Source: Isoetes taiwanensis
Taxonomy: Eukaryota; Streptophyta; Lycopodiopsida; Isoetales; Isoetaceae
Length of the DNA stretch: 64,000 nucleotides
NCBI GenBank assembly: GCA_021234155.1
Contig: JAJEKV010000009.1
Span: forward strand, 9,492,546 to 9,556,545
Direction of reading: 5' to 3'
The notes under the pieces are model-generated. The model had not been told where the DNA came from and did no database searches. It saw only the letters and a list, made by a program, of their open reading frames with translations. Position 1 is the stretch's first letter; each line of letters starts with the position of its first letter. Positions 23,692 to 36,298 of the stretch are shown one piece after another. Made by a program: the position numbers and the translations under genes.

Positions 23692-25735
23692 CCCTAGCAC
23701 ATAATACTATGCTTCTGCCTCCAACACTATGCACTAAATCAAATTTACCTTGTCTTGTTGATAAGCTCCTCTGCCAACAGCTTGGTCGAACAGCTCAAGA
23801 ATATTATCTTGTCTTGTCGATAAGCTCGGCCTTCAATATTCTAGCTCTTGGAGCAGATCCAAGTCGACCCCATGATTTATGACTTGAAAAAATCCCCATT
23901 TAGCAGTAGCAGTGCCCACCTGAGCTACGATTTTTTGCTTGGAATTTTGATTGAATGAAATTCGCCCATATCGATGATCGGAATGCAGTTATCAATCTGC
24001 TCAATTTGGGCATGGTTAGGATTCGACCGATGTTCTAGTTCTTGCTAAATCCAATCAATCGCCACATCTGCCAATAAATTTAGCCCACCAAATGTCCCTA
24101 CTGAATAATCCCTGCAAGAATCTTGTTCTAAACTGGAAGAATCACAGGCTTTGTTTTGCTTCCGTGATGGATTTATCTACGTATTATGGTAGTTGTTTGA
24201 AGCTGTTCCAATTACTGAATTAAAACTGTTGGTGGGTTCGCTTAAGCGAACCCGGTAGGGTCTCTTCGTACGCCCGTACCACCCCCGGCCACCTCGTCAT
24301 CGTCCTGCCCCTGCCATGCAGGTGGGTTCGCTCAAGCGAACCCGGCGGGGCCCTGACATGCAGAACTGACATCCGACTTAACCGCGGTTTGGGTTCGCCC
24401 AAGCGAACCCGGCAGCAATGCCATGCAGGCGATTGCGCCCGCGAACCGTCATGCCACGTCCCCTGCGGGTTCGCCTGGGCGAATCCGGCGGGTTCGCCTG
24501 GGCGAATTTCTGGGGTTCGCCTGGGCGAACCCGCTTGGCATGTTGACTCAATTTCGGGAGCCAATAAAGTGGGCGAGCTGGCCCAGTATTACAGAGCTGA
24601 TATGGCTGCCTATTTAGGCAAATCGGATGCAGTATGCAACTGCGTGGGAAACGTATGTGCTCAAAACTATGATTGGAACGTTAGCAGTGGCGAATTCCGT
24701 AATGCAGGTCCATGCAAGAGCGTAAATTCATACTGGATTCCTGTTAAAGATGAAGTGAATCTAGTTTCTTACAGTTCCAAGTTGGATGCTTATTTTATTC
24801 TAAATTCCACCTTGATTGGGACCACCTTTCCTGAAGATATCAGCAAATCTACAGTTTATGAAATGGAGCAGCTTTCATCTTGTTATGAAAGCTGGTTAGC
24901 GAAGCAAGATGATCCAGAAGCCAATGCTAAATCTCTTGGAGGTGCTTGTGGTAGCAGTCCACTGATTGGGAATTATATAGGAGAAATGGAGTATTTAGAA
25001 CTTGGACAGGATATGGGTGCAGTTCGAAAAAGTGTGAAAACAGCCGTGGCAACTGGAGATGATTGCCAGGAAACCAACATGGTGGAAAAGGTATGCGCCT
25101 ATGACAATTTGTTAAGGCCTAGCGACATACAAGGGATAAATAATATAATAGGCAATATCAGCGAAATGAAGGAAGTGAGGAACTTTGCCAAGATACAATG
25201 GGATCTCTTGGCCTCCAAGCGCCATGATGCATATCTGGATATGGTGACAGCATTCTTGGCTGTGTTTACAGCGACAGGGGCAGTATTTAGCAAAACGCTT
25301 GTCTCAATGGAGCAGATCATTGTGGGTGTTTTCCAAAAGATCTTCTTCAGATGCATGTGCAGCTGCATATGTGCAAAGCACACCGATGGGGAAATATACG
25401 ATGCAAAGTGGGTTTTGTGCTTGAGATGGGTTTTAAGGTTGTGTGTTCTGGGGACTGTGATAGGCAATTTTGTGTATGGTGCTTGGAAGACGTTGAATGC
25501 CCTTAAATCTGGACCAGACCTTGGATGGACCCAAACTGTTGAGCACCAGACCAGCTCTGAGATAGCTTTTCTTCTCACCACTACTTCTACCATCTCTGTT
25601 ACAAACGTCTGGTTCACTATCATTGTTCTGTTCTCTACAGCCATCCCTTACTTTCCCGTTGCCATCTACCTTAATTACCACCACCTCATGCATTATTCCC
25701 TTCACCACAACCTACTCGTCCTCCCCCCACCATAG

Positions 25736-26272
25736 ATCGATTGTTATCTTATTCTAAACATATTCCTTAGTTAGTATACTCTCCATATATTCCTTATATT
25801 TAGTAAGCTTATTATCATCAAGGTTTTTCCTAAAAACCTCTTCTGGGCAGATTTTTTAATCCTATACAATAATATGTTTACTCTGCTCTTCTATTGTAAA
25901 CTATTTGTCTCTATAGACTATAATAATCAATTTCATTCAATTCAACCAACATTCCATTATACCGTTCTATCGGGGGATGCCTTGAAATTGATTTCATTTA
26001 AAATGTCATAATAAATGTTTGCTTCACATTACTAGTGCCACTATATATGTTCCTATATTGGTTTCCCTCAAATTACTGGTGCCGCTACATATTGTTTGCT
26101 AGTACAATTCTCTGTTATTTTCTAACGCATTTGCCCAAACACAAGTGCAACATTCTTCATTCCAGAGCACGTTAGAGTCGGAATTTTACATTCGAGTGAT
26201 ATTTGATCCCACCAACGGCCATAGAATGACATCAATAAGTGTCAATGACATGGTGGTGCTCGGGAAGCGACC
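25736..26272. other. 3' flank of the split gene
   Basis: An AT-rich noncoding stretch that probably includes the 3' UTR of the membrane-protein gene. No other feature is seen. Confidence 0.4.
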
Positions 26273-26313
26273 GAGGGAGGGAGGGAGGGAGGGAGGGAGG
26301 GAGGGAGGGAGGG
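26273..26313. repeat. (GGGA)n microsatellite
   Basis: About ten GGGA units, the same motif as at 5181-5217. Confidence 0.95.
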
Positions 26314-26589
26314 TATTTATGCCATGATAAGAAAAAAACTATCTAGAAAAAAAACATCTATGGTCTAATATTAAATAACCTTCGCAAGAACTAATAAAAC
26401 TAGTAGTAAGGTAGGCCTGAGGCTGTGATGGGGGAGAAAAATGAAGGTTTTGGGCAGATGGGAAGCTAAATGAAGATATTTTGGATATAGATGTGGAGTG
26501 CACAATGAGAATAAGAGGTGAATCCTCGCCTAAGAATGCACTAAAAGACTTAGTCAATCACAATCATTGGGGCAAGCGAAGATGAGTAG

Positions 26590-27204
26590 GAAGAGGTAAG
26601 CTCTTGTAGTTGATATTGAAGCCAATTAAACCCAACATAGTTAGAATACAAAGTGCGTAGTGGCAAAGGGTGGGTGAGGGAAGTAGGCATGCTTAACCAT
26701 CAAACGTCTTAGCATGATGACATAAGTGGTGAAATGAAAAGTAGGAGACATTTGTCTTGGTCCTTATGTAACTTGAGGATAAAATTTATATTGTCCTTAT
26801 GGACATTTAAGTTACATTAGACATGTGTGTTCGTTGAGTGCACAAAGGCGCACAAGAAAACTTTGACAAAGTCGTGCTTTTAGTGGACATTGCGTATTGT
26901 AAAGACACAAGTTGTTCCCATTAATTATGCATTTGCAAGTCATTGTGTGGAGTTGTTGTAAGGACATTAAGTTGTTGCCATTTATTGTGCATTTGCAAAT
27001 GGGACTATTATTGACACTCTGGAGTTCTTGTAAGGTCATAAATTATTGTTAAAAATTATGCATTTACAAATGAGACTGTGGTTGTCTTCAAACTAGGTGA
27101 TAAGGTCATCCTAAATATTGCACAGATGGTTTTTGTAAATGGACAAAAAATGAAATGTGGATTATTGGTGGCCAGATTAGATCTATGTTGTATGAAAACT
27201 TTAA
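26590..27204 (+). repeat. Dispersed repeat family A, left part of an interrupted copy
   Basis: It contains the shared blocks GTAGTTGATATTGAAG-like start, GGCATGCTTAACCATCA, CTTAGCATGATGACATAA, several CATTTGCAAATG-type dyads and the TGGTTTTTGTAAATGGACAA block. It stops where the consensus would continue into AACTTAAATTTAAAAG. That continuation is found at 29744. Confidence 0.75.
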
Positions 27205-29743
27205 TCAACTATGTTGGTGAAGAATTTAATCTTCCAATAAATAATGGAAAATGATTCCCTTCTTACATATAGCTAATATCCAATTATTGTAATATAATTT
27301 CAAGAGAAATACATCCATAATGCATTTATTCAAAAACCAAAGCTAAGATTCAGCTTCTAGAAAACTCCAACTCAGCCACGATCCTGAGCAGTATTGTTGC
27401 TACTGGCCCGTGCACCACCTTGCTCAATCACTGCATGCACTCAAAGGGGTTAGTCCTTGTGACTAAGTGGGGATCCCATAGCTGCCTCTGCATGCATAAA
27501 ACATTTTGAAAGTCTTGAATAACAAATATAAACGACTCAAAGACACAAGAACCTATGGTGCAACGCTAGACTATGACAATAAAGAAAACATCATAAACAT
27601 CAAGAGCACAGAACATAACCAGAGTACCAAACCATCATAAACAAACTCCGGGACAATGGGTAGCTCAGCCAGCCTACATACAGGCCCTGTTAGCAGCATG
27701 TTGCCCAGCCAGCTTACATTCCAAGCCCTGTAGCAAGTGGTGGAGTGAACCTCGTATGCGCATACCCTCTCAGCCCACGTCTGGCACTGGAGGACCTCTT
27801 ACCATGGGGTTTCACAAGAGTTGACTGACGTAGCAATCCCTGCCAGGAGAACTAACGCCGGGTGTCATAGAGCACAAGAACCACAGAGAATCACAGATGA
27901 ACATGAGCGTGCCGGAGCAACCTAGGCCACCGAACCTAGAAGTCCGACCCCGGAGGTTCCAAGTACATAATCAAATACCAAGACAACAGTGGACAATGCA
28001 AAGACCATGACATGTGGGTTCATTAGAGAATTTACTATAAATGTGCCTAGATCATACTCTTAGCCCTTGCTGAGGTTGCCCATACAACCTACCCATGCCG
28101 AAGTAGCTAGATCGATGATGAAAACCATAATGACAACTCAAACGTTGATGTAGCGTGCTCAAACCACCCCTGTAAGGTCGATGCAGTACTCACTTCGCCA
28201 TATTATTTACTTAAGCCCCCTTAGATATGGTTTCAAGATTTTAATATTAAAGTTCCACTTTCATAGCTAATGAATTAATTGCGCATTCAGTCAGGCGCCT
28301 CCAACTTACACTTTTCCTGCTTAAAAATCCAAGGGGTCTCCTGACCGCAACTGTCTGGAACTTCCGTCAAGTAGCTCCCAGGCAAGCCCCATCTCCAGGA
28401 GCAAGCCGGTACAATTAACTTAGTTATTTAATTATAGTTAGACACTTCCTTCCGTGATGTTTATTTTTCAAGCAATGAAAGTTTCCACATTTATTCTTAG
28501 ATTATAGTCTCTTACGGTTATGCTGGCTTACTGAGTTGGTGATGATCCGTGCTTGCTTTCAGCCCTGGCTCCTTATTTCCCATTTATCACTTCTTTTTAA
28601 CTCCTTGTTTCCAGCATTAGTTAACAATTCTTTTTAAGAGCAAAGAAACAAAGCAAAAGAAACAATAAACAACTACAAACATCCAAGAAATAAACAACAT
28701 TTTCACCAACGTGCAACACAGCAGCAACAAACGGGCGGGCTGGAACAAATCCAGCAGCCCCAATTTGGATCGAATCCTCCATAATCAAGCTCGAAATTGA
28801 TGTTAACCCTTTCCTGGCAGATCCACAGTGGATTCAGGGTAATTTAAGGCACTTCTAAGCAATTCCGAGCCATCCTTTGGCCCTCATATCATCACCCAAC
28901 AAGCATTTCCAGCTCCAAATTCAATATAATAACTGATGCTTCTACAATTTCGGCCCTTTAACAGGCCAAATCGGCATGTTTCTGATGGATTCGGGTCTTT
29001 TTGGGGCAGTTGGGTCACTATCCAATGTTGCTGTTGCAGGGAATCCGGCCAGTTTAGGCATGTCCAGGGACTATCCAATGCCAAATCGGCATGTTAGAAG
29101 ACCATATCTACCTATTCCAGGCAAATCAGTGTGATTCCCAGCTTTTCTAATGGATTCGGATCCGTCTCTAATCATTTTCGTTGCAGATAAAAACAGTTGC
29201 TAAAGCTCATAACTCATAAATTTACTATCTTCTAGATCAGTTCCCATCTATTCCCTCCCTGTGGATTTACTAAGTTTCCAGAGTAACACATCTCATCTGG
29301 CTCAACGATTTTAGAGCAGCCGCCTCTATTTTTTTTTAACACAGATCCCATTTCTCATACCAATCCAGAATCTTAGCATATACATATCGATTATGAACAG
29401 CTTATACAATTCTCCATAAATCCACAACCCCACCTGATAAGGAAGAACGATTTGATGCGTCTATGCAAACTCTTGCCTCCAGATATCCTCCTCCGGCTCC
29501 TCTGCAACTCGAATTCCTTCTGGAGCTCCTTTCTTGCAAAAATTGCTCACGTACCCCAAAAAGCCCTCAACTCTACGTCTCCAAAAAGCTTCTATATTCT
29601 TTTCTCAATTTGCCTCTCTAATTTATAGAGCTTATACTTATTTTTAGTTCTACATCCTACATGCATTATCTTGCATGCATGTCAAACATGTATCTACGTA
29701 CATGAGTACATATACTGGCCCATCAAGCGGTCAGGACCGTTAC
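27205..29743 (-). mobile_element. About 2.5-kb insertion splitting a family A copy, LTR-like
   Basis: The family A sequence breaks at about 27204 and resumes at 29744. Read on the minus strand the insert begins TGTAACGGTCCTGACCGC, an LTR-like TG start. Its interior is noncoding and GC-richer around 27650-28000. I found no clear CA/TG partner at the other end, no polypurine tract and no coding domain, so it may be a solo LTR or a truncated element. Confidence 0.4.
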
Positions 29744-30460
29744 ACTTAAATTTAAAAGAAATGGTAGTTAGGATAGTTGTGACTTTTTGTTGAAATACTT
29801 GGATTTGAGATTTGATTGTTCCAAGTGCTTCAGTTTTAACTTAATGAGTTTACCTTAACATGTATCATGCTTGCTTACAATTTTGAGACATACATATTAG
29901 TGTATAGTAGATATTGGGGTCAACGAAACCCAACATAGGTGGAGTACACAGTGTGTAGCGACAAAGGGCAGATAACGGAAGTAGGCATGCTTAACAATCA
30001 GAAGTCTTAGCATGATGACGTAAGCAGTGAAGCAAAAAGTAGAAGAACAATTGTCTTGGTCGTAAATAAGTTGAGGATAGAATATATATTGTCCTCGTGC
30101 CCATTTAAGTTGTCAGACATGTGTGTCCATTGAGTTGCACAAAAGGGACACCAGAAAACTTTGACAAGGTCATGCTTAATAGACATTGTGTAGTCGTTGG
30201 AAATTCACAAGTTGTTCACTCTTAATTAAGCATTTGCAAATGCCAGTCATTGTGTGGAGTGTTGTTGCTATTAATTGTGCATTTGCAAATGGAAAAATTA
30301 TTGACTGGGGAGTCTTTGTAAAGTCACAAATTGTTGGTAAAAATTATGCATTTACAAATGAGATTGTTGTTGTCTTCAAACTATGTGATAAGGTCGTCCT
30401 AAGTATTGCTTAGATGGTTTTTGCACATGGATAAAAAAATGAAGTGTGAATTATTGATGG
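29744..30460 (+). repeat. Dispersed repeat family A, right part
   Basis: It begins CTTAAATTTAAAAGAAATGG and runs through GAAATACTTGGATTTGAG, GTAGATATTGGGGTCAACGA, CTTAGCATGATGACGTAAGC and three CATTTGCAAATG-type dyads to GAATTATTGATGGCCC, where hAT-related sequence begins. Confidence 0.8.
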
Positions 30461-30651
30461 CCCTCAGCCTTGGGTTCGCATCTGCTTCCATAGAATATCC
30501 TATAGGGTCCCGTCCAACTCCCCTTGATTCTCGTACGGAACGTCGACGTAACATATGCATTGTGAGCTTGCTCCTTTGCATATATACGTCTTCCTTTAGT
30601 TCGTGTAATCAAGGAGTCAGATTAACAGACATTGTCAGCCAGGTCCGAGCA

Positions 30652-32830
30652 ATGGCTACTAGTCACGTATCTACCTCTGGAGGTGCAGGCAGCGGTCATG
30701 CATCCACCGGTGCGAGGACTGCGCATGCCCGTGGCAGGGCCACGGGGACTGCACCCCGTCCACGTGGTCGCGTTACTGGAGTTGCGGGTCGGAAAAGAGG
30801 CCCAGAATGGGATTTTGTGAAAGAGTTTGGCGTAAATAAGTGGGAATGTGTGTTTTGTGGATACTCATTCGTAAATGGTTCTGCAACAAGAATTCGAGCT
30901 CACATCTTACGTGAACGAGACGTCGGTGTTGCGACTTGTACTGCATCTGCTGACTTGCGAAAGGATGCCATTGAAAGGTTGTCTCGACTGGATGTGATAC
31001 GCAAAATGAAGAATAAGATGAGAAAAAGACGAGTTACGGATACTCAAGAGCAGTGCCGAGCAGGAGCAGACGAAGATAACTATACCATCCCCCCTGTTGG
31101 GACAGTATACCAATCAAAGGGTGGACTAGGGTCAATAGGTATAAGCACGGGAGAGCAGAGAATGATAGAGACAATTGAAATAGTGGAAAGACAGACGAAG
31201 CAATAGAGGGTTGATCATTGCTTAACATCAGAGCAACTGAAGAAGGCGCAATTGAAGGTTGTAGAGGCATTTTTATATGCCGGGTTGTCTCCACATATTT
31301 TGGAGCACAAAGCAATGAAAGAAGCCTTCCAGGAAGTTGCCAAAGCAGGGCCGGCTTTTAGGTTGCCTTCATACAAGCATGCCAACAATAAAATGGTTGA
31401 TGAAATACACGGAAAAATGGTCGAGAGGGTGGAGATGAAGTTGTGTCGTGTGACTGAAGCCAGGCCAGCTTCACTAGTGACTGATGGTTGGAGCAATCAT
31501 TGCTCCAACCATCATGTAAACAAGGACCATCTTATAAACTTCATGATCGTGTATCCAGGGGGTGAAGTATTTCTGAAAACCGTAGAAACCAAAACTGACC
31601 AAGTGACAGGAGATTGGATTTTTCAGAAAACAAAGGCCGTGATAGAGAGTTTTGGACCGAAGAGAATATTTCAGGTTGTAATGGATAATGCGTCTAATTG
31701 CAAGCTAGCGGGTGAATTATTAGAGTCTGAATTTCCTGGGTTGCACGCTACTAGCTGCCAATGCCATTGCCTGAACCTATTGCTCAAGGATTCGTTCTCA
31801 CAGCACACGTGGTTCAAAGATCCCATTCAGAAAGCGCGTCGGCTTGTAAAATTCACCACAAAGAAGCCGGCAATTTAGGCCATTTACAAGTCATTGCGTC
31901 AGAAGACCCTAGCACTCATGAATCCTGGGCAAACCCGATTTGGTTCCAATTACATCTGTCTTAAAAGAGTGCTTAAGTGTCGTGATTGGATTATCTCAAC
32001 CTTCAATCATACAGAGTTTTTTGAATGGGAAAGGAGGCAGAAAGGGAAAAATGCTGCCAAACACCGACAACAAGCCGCTGCCCTTCGAGAAATGCTTGGG
32101 CGGGAGACATTTTGGAAAGGTGTAAAGAATGTTGTGAGGTGCATGCAACCTGTTTGTCATGCCATCAAAACCCTTGATTCTTCGAAGGCAAGCACTGAAA
32201 AGGTCTGGAGGTGTTGGCACTCCATTCAATCCTTCCTAGAACGTGATGGCCCCAATGCGCCATTTGACAATGCTAAACGCGCAGCACTACTCAGAGACTT
32301 CAATGAACGATGGAAGAATCATACAATGATCTTCATGGCGCCGCACATGTCTTAGACCCACACAACCACGATATGGACCAGCATACAGATAAAGAAGTGA
32401 TGGGTTCGTTGAAGAAGGCTGCAAAAATGTTCTATCCTAACAGCTCGGACTACAAGCTTTTCATTGCCGAGTTAACTGAATACTAGAACCTGAGTGGAAG
32501 GTGGGCAGATGAAGAGCTTCACGACGCACTGGAGAGTCATAAGAAGGAACCAAATATGGAATCTTATGCATGGTGGCAAGCTCATGGGCAAGTTACTGAT
32601 ACCTTGCAGGCAATTGCAATGACTATCCTCTCCTTGGTATCTTCCAAAAGTGCAAGTGAGAGGAATCTGTCCCTCTACGTCAGACCCCACTTTGCAGTGG
32701 TCACCATGATTTTATCTGTCATGTTGCTCAAAGGAAAGAAGGCCTAACAAGAGGTCCAGATGTCAAAGGCATTATTGGCCCAAATACTTTGATTCAGAAC
32801 TCGATGACCTTCCTGTTTCAGAATCGCAAG
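30652..32830 (+). pseudogene. hAT transposase (BED finger, DUF659), broken
   Basis: The order of parts is as in plant hAT transposases. A BED-type finger lies near 30840-30910 (CVFCGYSF...RIRAHI). A DUF659 region lies at about 31250-31800 (LVTDGWSNHC, VVMDNASNCKLAGE, CQCHCLNLLLKD). A middle region lies at about 31890-32350. The dimerisation end lies at about 32560-32680 (AWWQAHGQ, ILSLVSSKSASERN). It is inactivated by in-frame stops at 31204-31206 and 31876-31878, a frameshift near 32330, and a further stop near 32484. Terminal inverted repeats and target duplications were not found, so the element ends are unset. The N-terminus is taken at ATG 30652. Confidence 0.8.
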
Positions 32831-32967
32831 CAGCCACTCTCTTTTCGATTTTCTTGTTTGACAAGAATCTAAAGGTTTATTTGAAATAACATCATTATAC
32901 CTTATTATCCATTCACAAAATGATACAGGTCAAAATTTAATCTGTCTCAAAATTTAATGTCTCATTT

Positions 32968-35540
32968 TCATTGGTCATTTGGGTCAACCCAATCATCCTG
33001 CGGCCCTGGAGGTGGTGGTAGGAACTTGTTAATGTCTGGCACTCCCTCTCCTTCATGCGGCTCCTCCACTCCTCTCCACAATTCCATCTCGCGATAACTC
33101 TCAAAAGTGTGCATCTGCCCATCTCTCCTGCGAGCGACTAGTTGTGGCAAAGCTGGCATGCGACCTTGCATATTTAATATGGCATATTGTAACTCAGGAA
33201 AAATCCATCCGTCTTGCATTGGACAGAAGCGGCTTTGCAACATCCAATCAAGAACACATCGCATGTGCATACGATGCCCACACCCTAGAGTGTACCAGCC
33301 CACCTGTGTCAGGTTGTCACCACACAACTGGCAATGTCTGAAATCAGCAACCTTTAGCTCTTCCCACTGGCTCTCATACAAATACTCGCGAGGGAGATAG
33401 GATATCGACTGCTCCGAAGTCACCCTAAAAGGGTCAGAGTCCAACGATCTTGTCAATTGCGCAAGTGATCGTTGTTTTCCCTGAGGACCGTTGCCTCTCT
33501 GTTCAATGTCGCTAGCTACCGTTTAGTGTCCTCTAATTCAGCGGCCATCTTGTCATACCCATCGGCACGATCCTTTAAGCGAATATTCTCTTCGGAAAGG
33601 GTTAGGTTTCGACTTATTGGGCTCGAATATCTACAAGGTCATTCACGGCTCCAGTCGCCGGCTACCCCTGCCATCTCCAAAAGTTGGATAGCGTCAGCAA
33701 CAAGGTACGTAATGGTGATAGGCTCACCATGTGCCCCACTCTCGCTATCTTCCGATAGCTTGACCCTCTTGGTGCTGCCACTACCGCTTCGTTATTTTCT
33801 ACTCCCATAATTTACGGGCACTTCCTTCACAAGCTCGTAGTATACTTGCTGCGCAAAACTCTTACTAAACTCACCGTTGTGGGTAAATGTTCCTTCACTT
33901 GGACATGCCGCTCGATTGCTTTTGCTCGAACCACAACAATCTTGCGCTCGTGAGCCTTATACTTACCCCTCCTACTAGGCCAATCTCTTTCAAACTCATT
34001 ATTGTCCAAATTTGTGATAACGTCGTCATAGTCTGATCCATGCGGACAATAGCCTGGCCCTGCCTCGCCAGCTACGTTATGCACCTCTGTGATGGTGCAA
34101 TTATCCCTCTTTGAAACTTCGTCCATCGCACGCAGCCTTCTTAACTCAGCCGTGCGATACTCATTCGCTCTTGCATGTGCTGCTGCTGCTCTCTCCATTT
34201 GCCGAGCAGCTGACATTTCAAGCTCGTTCTCCATGGTTTGCCGCCAAGGAGAGGGGGTCCTCAAATTCGAGGGTACCGAAAAATGATGTTGACCTGAAGG
34301 CTGACCCTGCTGCTCCGATGTATCCACGTTGTGTGGAGATTCGTCGTCCTGTTCACGAGACAATGTACGCTGCCCCGTGCAAATCAAAGTCAACCCTTGC
34401 AGGCACTATCTTCGAGCCACTACCAAAATAAAGATCACGAGACAATGTACGCTGCCCCGTACAAATCAAAGTCAACCCTTGCAGGCACTATCTTCGAGCC
34501 ACTACCAAAATAAAGATCATCGTGCATATATGGATGCCTGGCATCTCAATTCTTTTCTTACCCTCGCCATCCAAACCCTTGTAATGCCATCGTTTTACCT
34601 CCACTGTCTCGCCGATCAACCTGGATTCACCCCAATCACAAATGCCAATGTATACAGCCTGAGGATCAATACATCCCTTCTCCTTTCCATAATCAAAATA
34701 GAGCAATATATTGCCCGGATGCAAGTCCATATGCAAATATCTTTCTTGATGGAATTTTCGTAGCCTGCTGGAGAATGACATTTCCAAGTCCCCAACCCTA
34801 GAGGCAACAAATAAATCTTTCTTTCTGCGCTCCTCAAACAGCCTCAAGTCCGTCTCAACTCTGGGGACAGCTCCTAACTTCTTAAATGCAAGCTCTGCAA
34901 AAGAATTGCACCCATAACTTGTAAAGAAGGTTGCCAACGAACCTCCATTCCAAAAAGGGAAAATTAAGCCTTGTCTTTCTAGGCCAGTTGTGCTACCAAT
35001 GCAGCGTATTATACACCCGTGCCTAACTTGCATTCTAGACTCCCTCATGTTCTTCAACATAGCTTCCACTAACTTATTGGGATCTATACTTGGCTGAAAA
35101 TTATTATGTTGAAGTTTTACACAATAAGGTTCATCCTTAATAAAACTAGACCCTATAATATTGCACTTATACACTGCGCCATATGAACCAGAACCAATTC
35201 GTTCTTTGTTTATTATTTGTGATGAATCTACTTTGGCAAACCAAGTTGTCTTGGCATCTGATCTTCTACGGGCTTCCCACTCCCTATCTGTACGTTTGAC
35301 TTTTATGGTTTGCGCCAACACTTTCTTGACAAGATGAGGGGGTTGATGGGCTTCTTTCTTCAATTTTCTGTTGGTCCATGCCACATTCCATGTGCTGGCT
35401 TTTTCTTTTAGCTCTAGCCTCAAGCGATGACTACTCAAATTTGCAACTTCTGTGATCATATTATCAGTAGTGCAGCTAATATTACCCACTATCCATGTAT
35501 ACCTCTCTTGCTCACTCTTTTCAGGCTCTAGAGCTATCAT
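32968..35540 (-). pseudogene. Kinase / coiled-coil / RING-like gene, disrupted
   Basis: From the 5' end on the minus strand, 35540-34500 encodes a kinase: glycine loop IGSGSYGAVYKC, VKLQ lysine, catalytic loop HMDLHPGNIL, and DWG where DFG is usual. 34393-33600 encodes a charged linker rich in Arg/Glu with coiled-coil character. 33456-32968 encodes a RING-H2-like domain (CQLCGD, then LGCGHRMHMRC and FCPMQ, where the last Cys is Gln). Stops near 33810 and 33515, and frame changes near 34550 and 33450, break the gene. An 82-bp tandem duplication at 34354-34517 falls at the kinase end. Kinase then RING differs from KEG, where RING comes first, and from U-box kinases. Confidence 0.55.
34354..34517 (-). 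repeat. 82-bp tandem duplication at end of kinase coding part
   Basis: 34354-34435 and 34436-34517 are nearly identical (one difference seen near the middle). 82 is not a multiple of three, so the second copy shifts the reading frame. The high identity suggests a recent event. Confidence 0.9.
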
Positions 35541-36298
35541 TGCATGCAGTGTCAGATGTTTCTATCGTATCTAAATTAGCTTGCAAACATAAAACCGTTG
35601 AAAGCAAAGCTGATCTAGGAGCTTGCCGAAACCCTTACCTGCTTGCTAAGTCTCTTCTGTTTGCAGCGGAAATGAAAACCTCCATTGCCGAAAATGGAGA
35701 AACCTTACCTCAAAAGTTTGCTTGGGAAAGCTACTTCTATTTGCAGCGAAAATGAATACCTCTATTTCCAAAACTGGAGAGCTTTGTTGGCATAGTACAT
35801 GCATAAGAAAGAACATGCAGAACAAATCATGAAGAAAGAGCACACTGTCAAGAAGTGAAACATTTAACGGAAGAAAAAGCACACGATTAAGAAGGAACTA
35901 AAAACATTTACCTAAGTGAGGCTCCAGCTGCTATCTGGGCGCTAAAATCCTAAATCTGAAAGCAATGCCAGAAGGATTTGTAGATGCTGTTGTTGCCATT
36001 TTTAACAAATGGAAAAATGATAGAAGGCGAGGTATCCGGCTATGGCGGGCAGCCTGCCAAAAGAATGATAATTCGTTAGATTTAGGTTCTTCTGCAAATT
36101 AGTTCGAGCAAATTAGTTCGTATTTAATTAAAGTGGGACAAATCTTGAATTTTGGGACTCGGACTGAAAATGGGACAAAAAAATTTCTGAATTTATTGCT
36201 TGAATAGAATTACACATCACACACAAAGAATTGGGTTACTTGTTTTCCTCATAAATTTTACAAACCACTAGTTGAGAAAGTTCTCAGGCTTCTCAATA
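35541..36298. other. Spacer, no supported gene
   Basis: Short direct similarity between about 35650-35700 and 35715-35765 (TTTGCAGCGGAAATGAA and TTTGCAGCGAAAATGAA). Otherwise nothing recognised. Confidence 0.4.

Larger units (their letters stand above)
21539..24576. mobile_element. 3,038-bp DNA-transposon-like insertion, Pack-type
   Basis: It is flanked by GCTGGCCC at 21531-21538 and 24577-24584. Near the ends are inverted sequences (GGCTCCCAAAATTAAGTCC left; GACTCAATTTCGGGAGCC right), offset by 13-14 bases from the duplicates. Subterminal zones at 21590-21840 and 24234-24540 are packed with the dyad GGGTTCGCCCAGGCGAACCC and variants. No transposase is encoded. The interior holds an AG-peptide-like ORF and a nested foldback. 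An 8-bp duplication suggests hAT; long GC-rich termini with host gene cargo suggest a Pack-MULE, which usually gives 9 bp. The superfamily is not decided. Confidence 0.75.
20827..25735 (+). pseudogene. Secreted/membrane protein gene split by an insertion
   Basis: The left half 20827-21538 and right half 24585-25735 join in frame once the 21539-24576 insertion and one 8-bp duplicate (GCTGGCCC) are removed, giving 621 codons including stop. The left half opens with a signal-peptide-like segment (MAFWGLISIILLTIW) and continues as a soluble ectodomain with a few Cys. The right half continues the ectodomain, with Cys pairs such as CNCVG. It then has three hydrophobic spans near the C-terminus (around TAFLAVFTATGAVF, LRLCVLGTVIGNFVYG and WFTIIVLFSTAIPYF) and a Cys-rich CMCSCIC loop. 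I do not recognise the family. Apart from the insertion the frame is open, so the insertion may be recent or may be spliced out. Confidence 0.65.

Noticed and set aside
21552-24562. Insertion ends set exactly at GGCTCCC...GGGAGCC
   Set aside because: No matching flanks there and removal leaves the gene out of frame; the GCTGGCCC borders restore frame.
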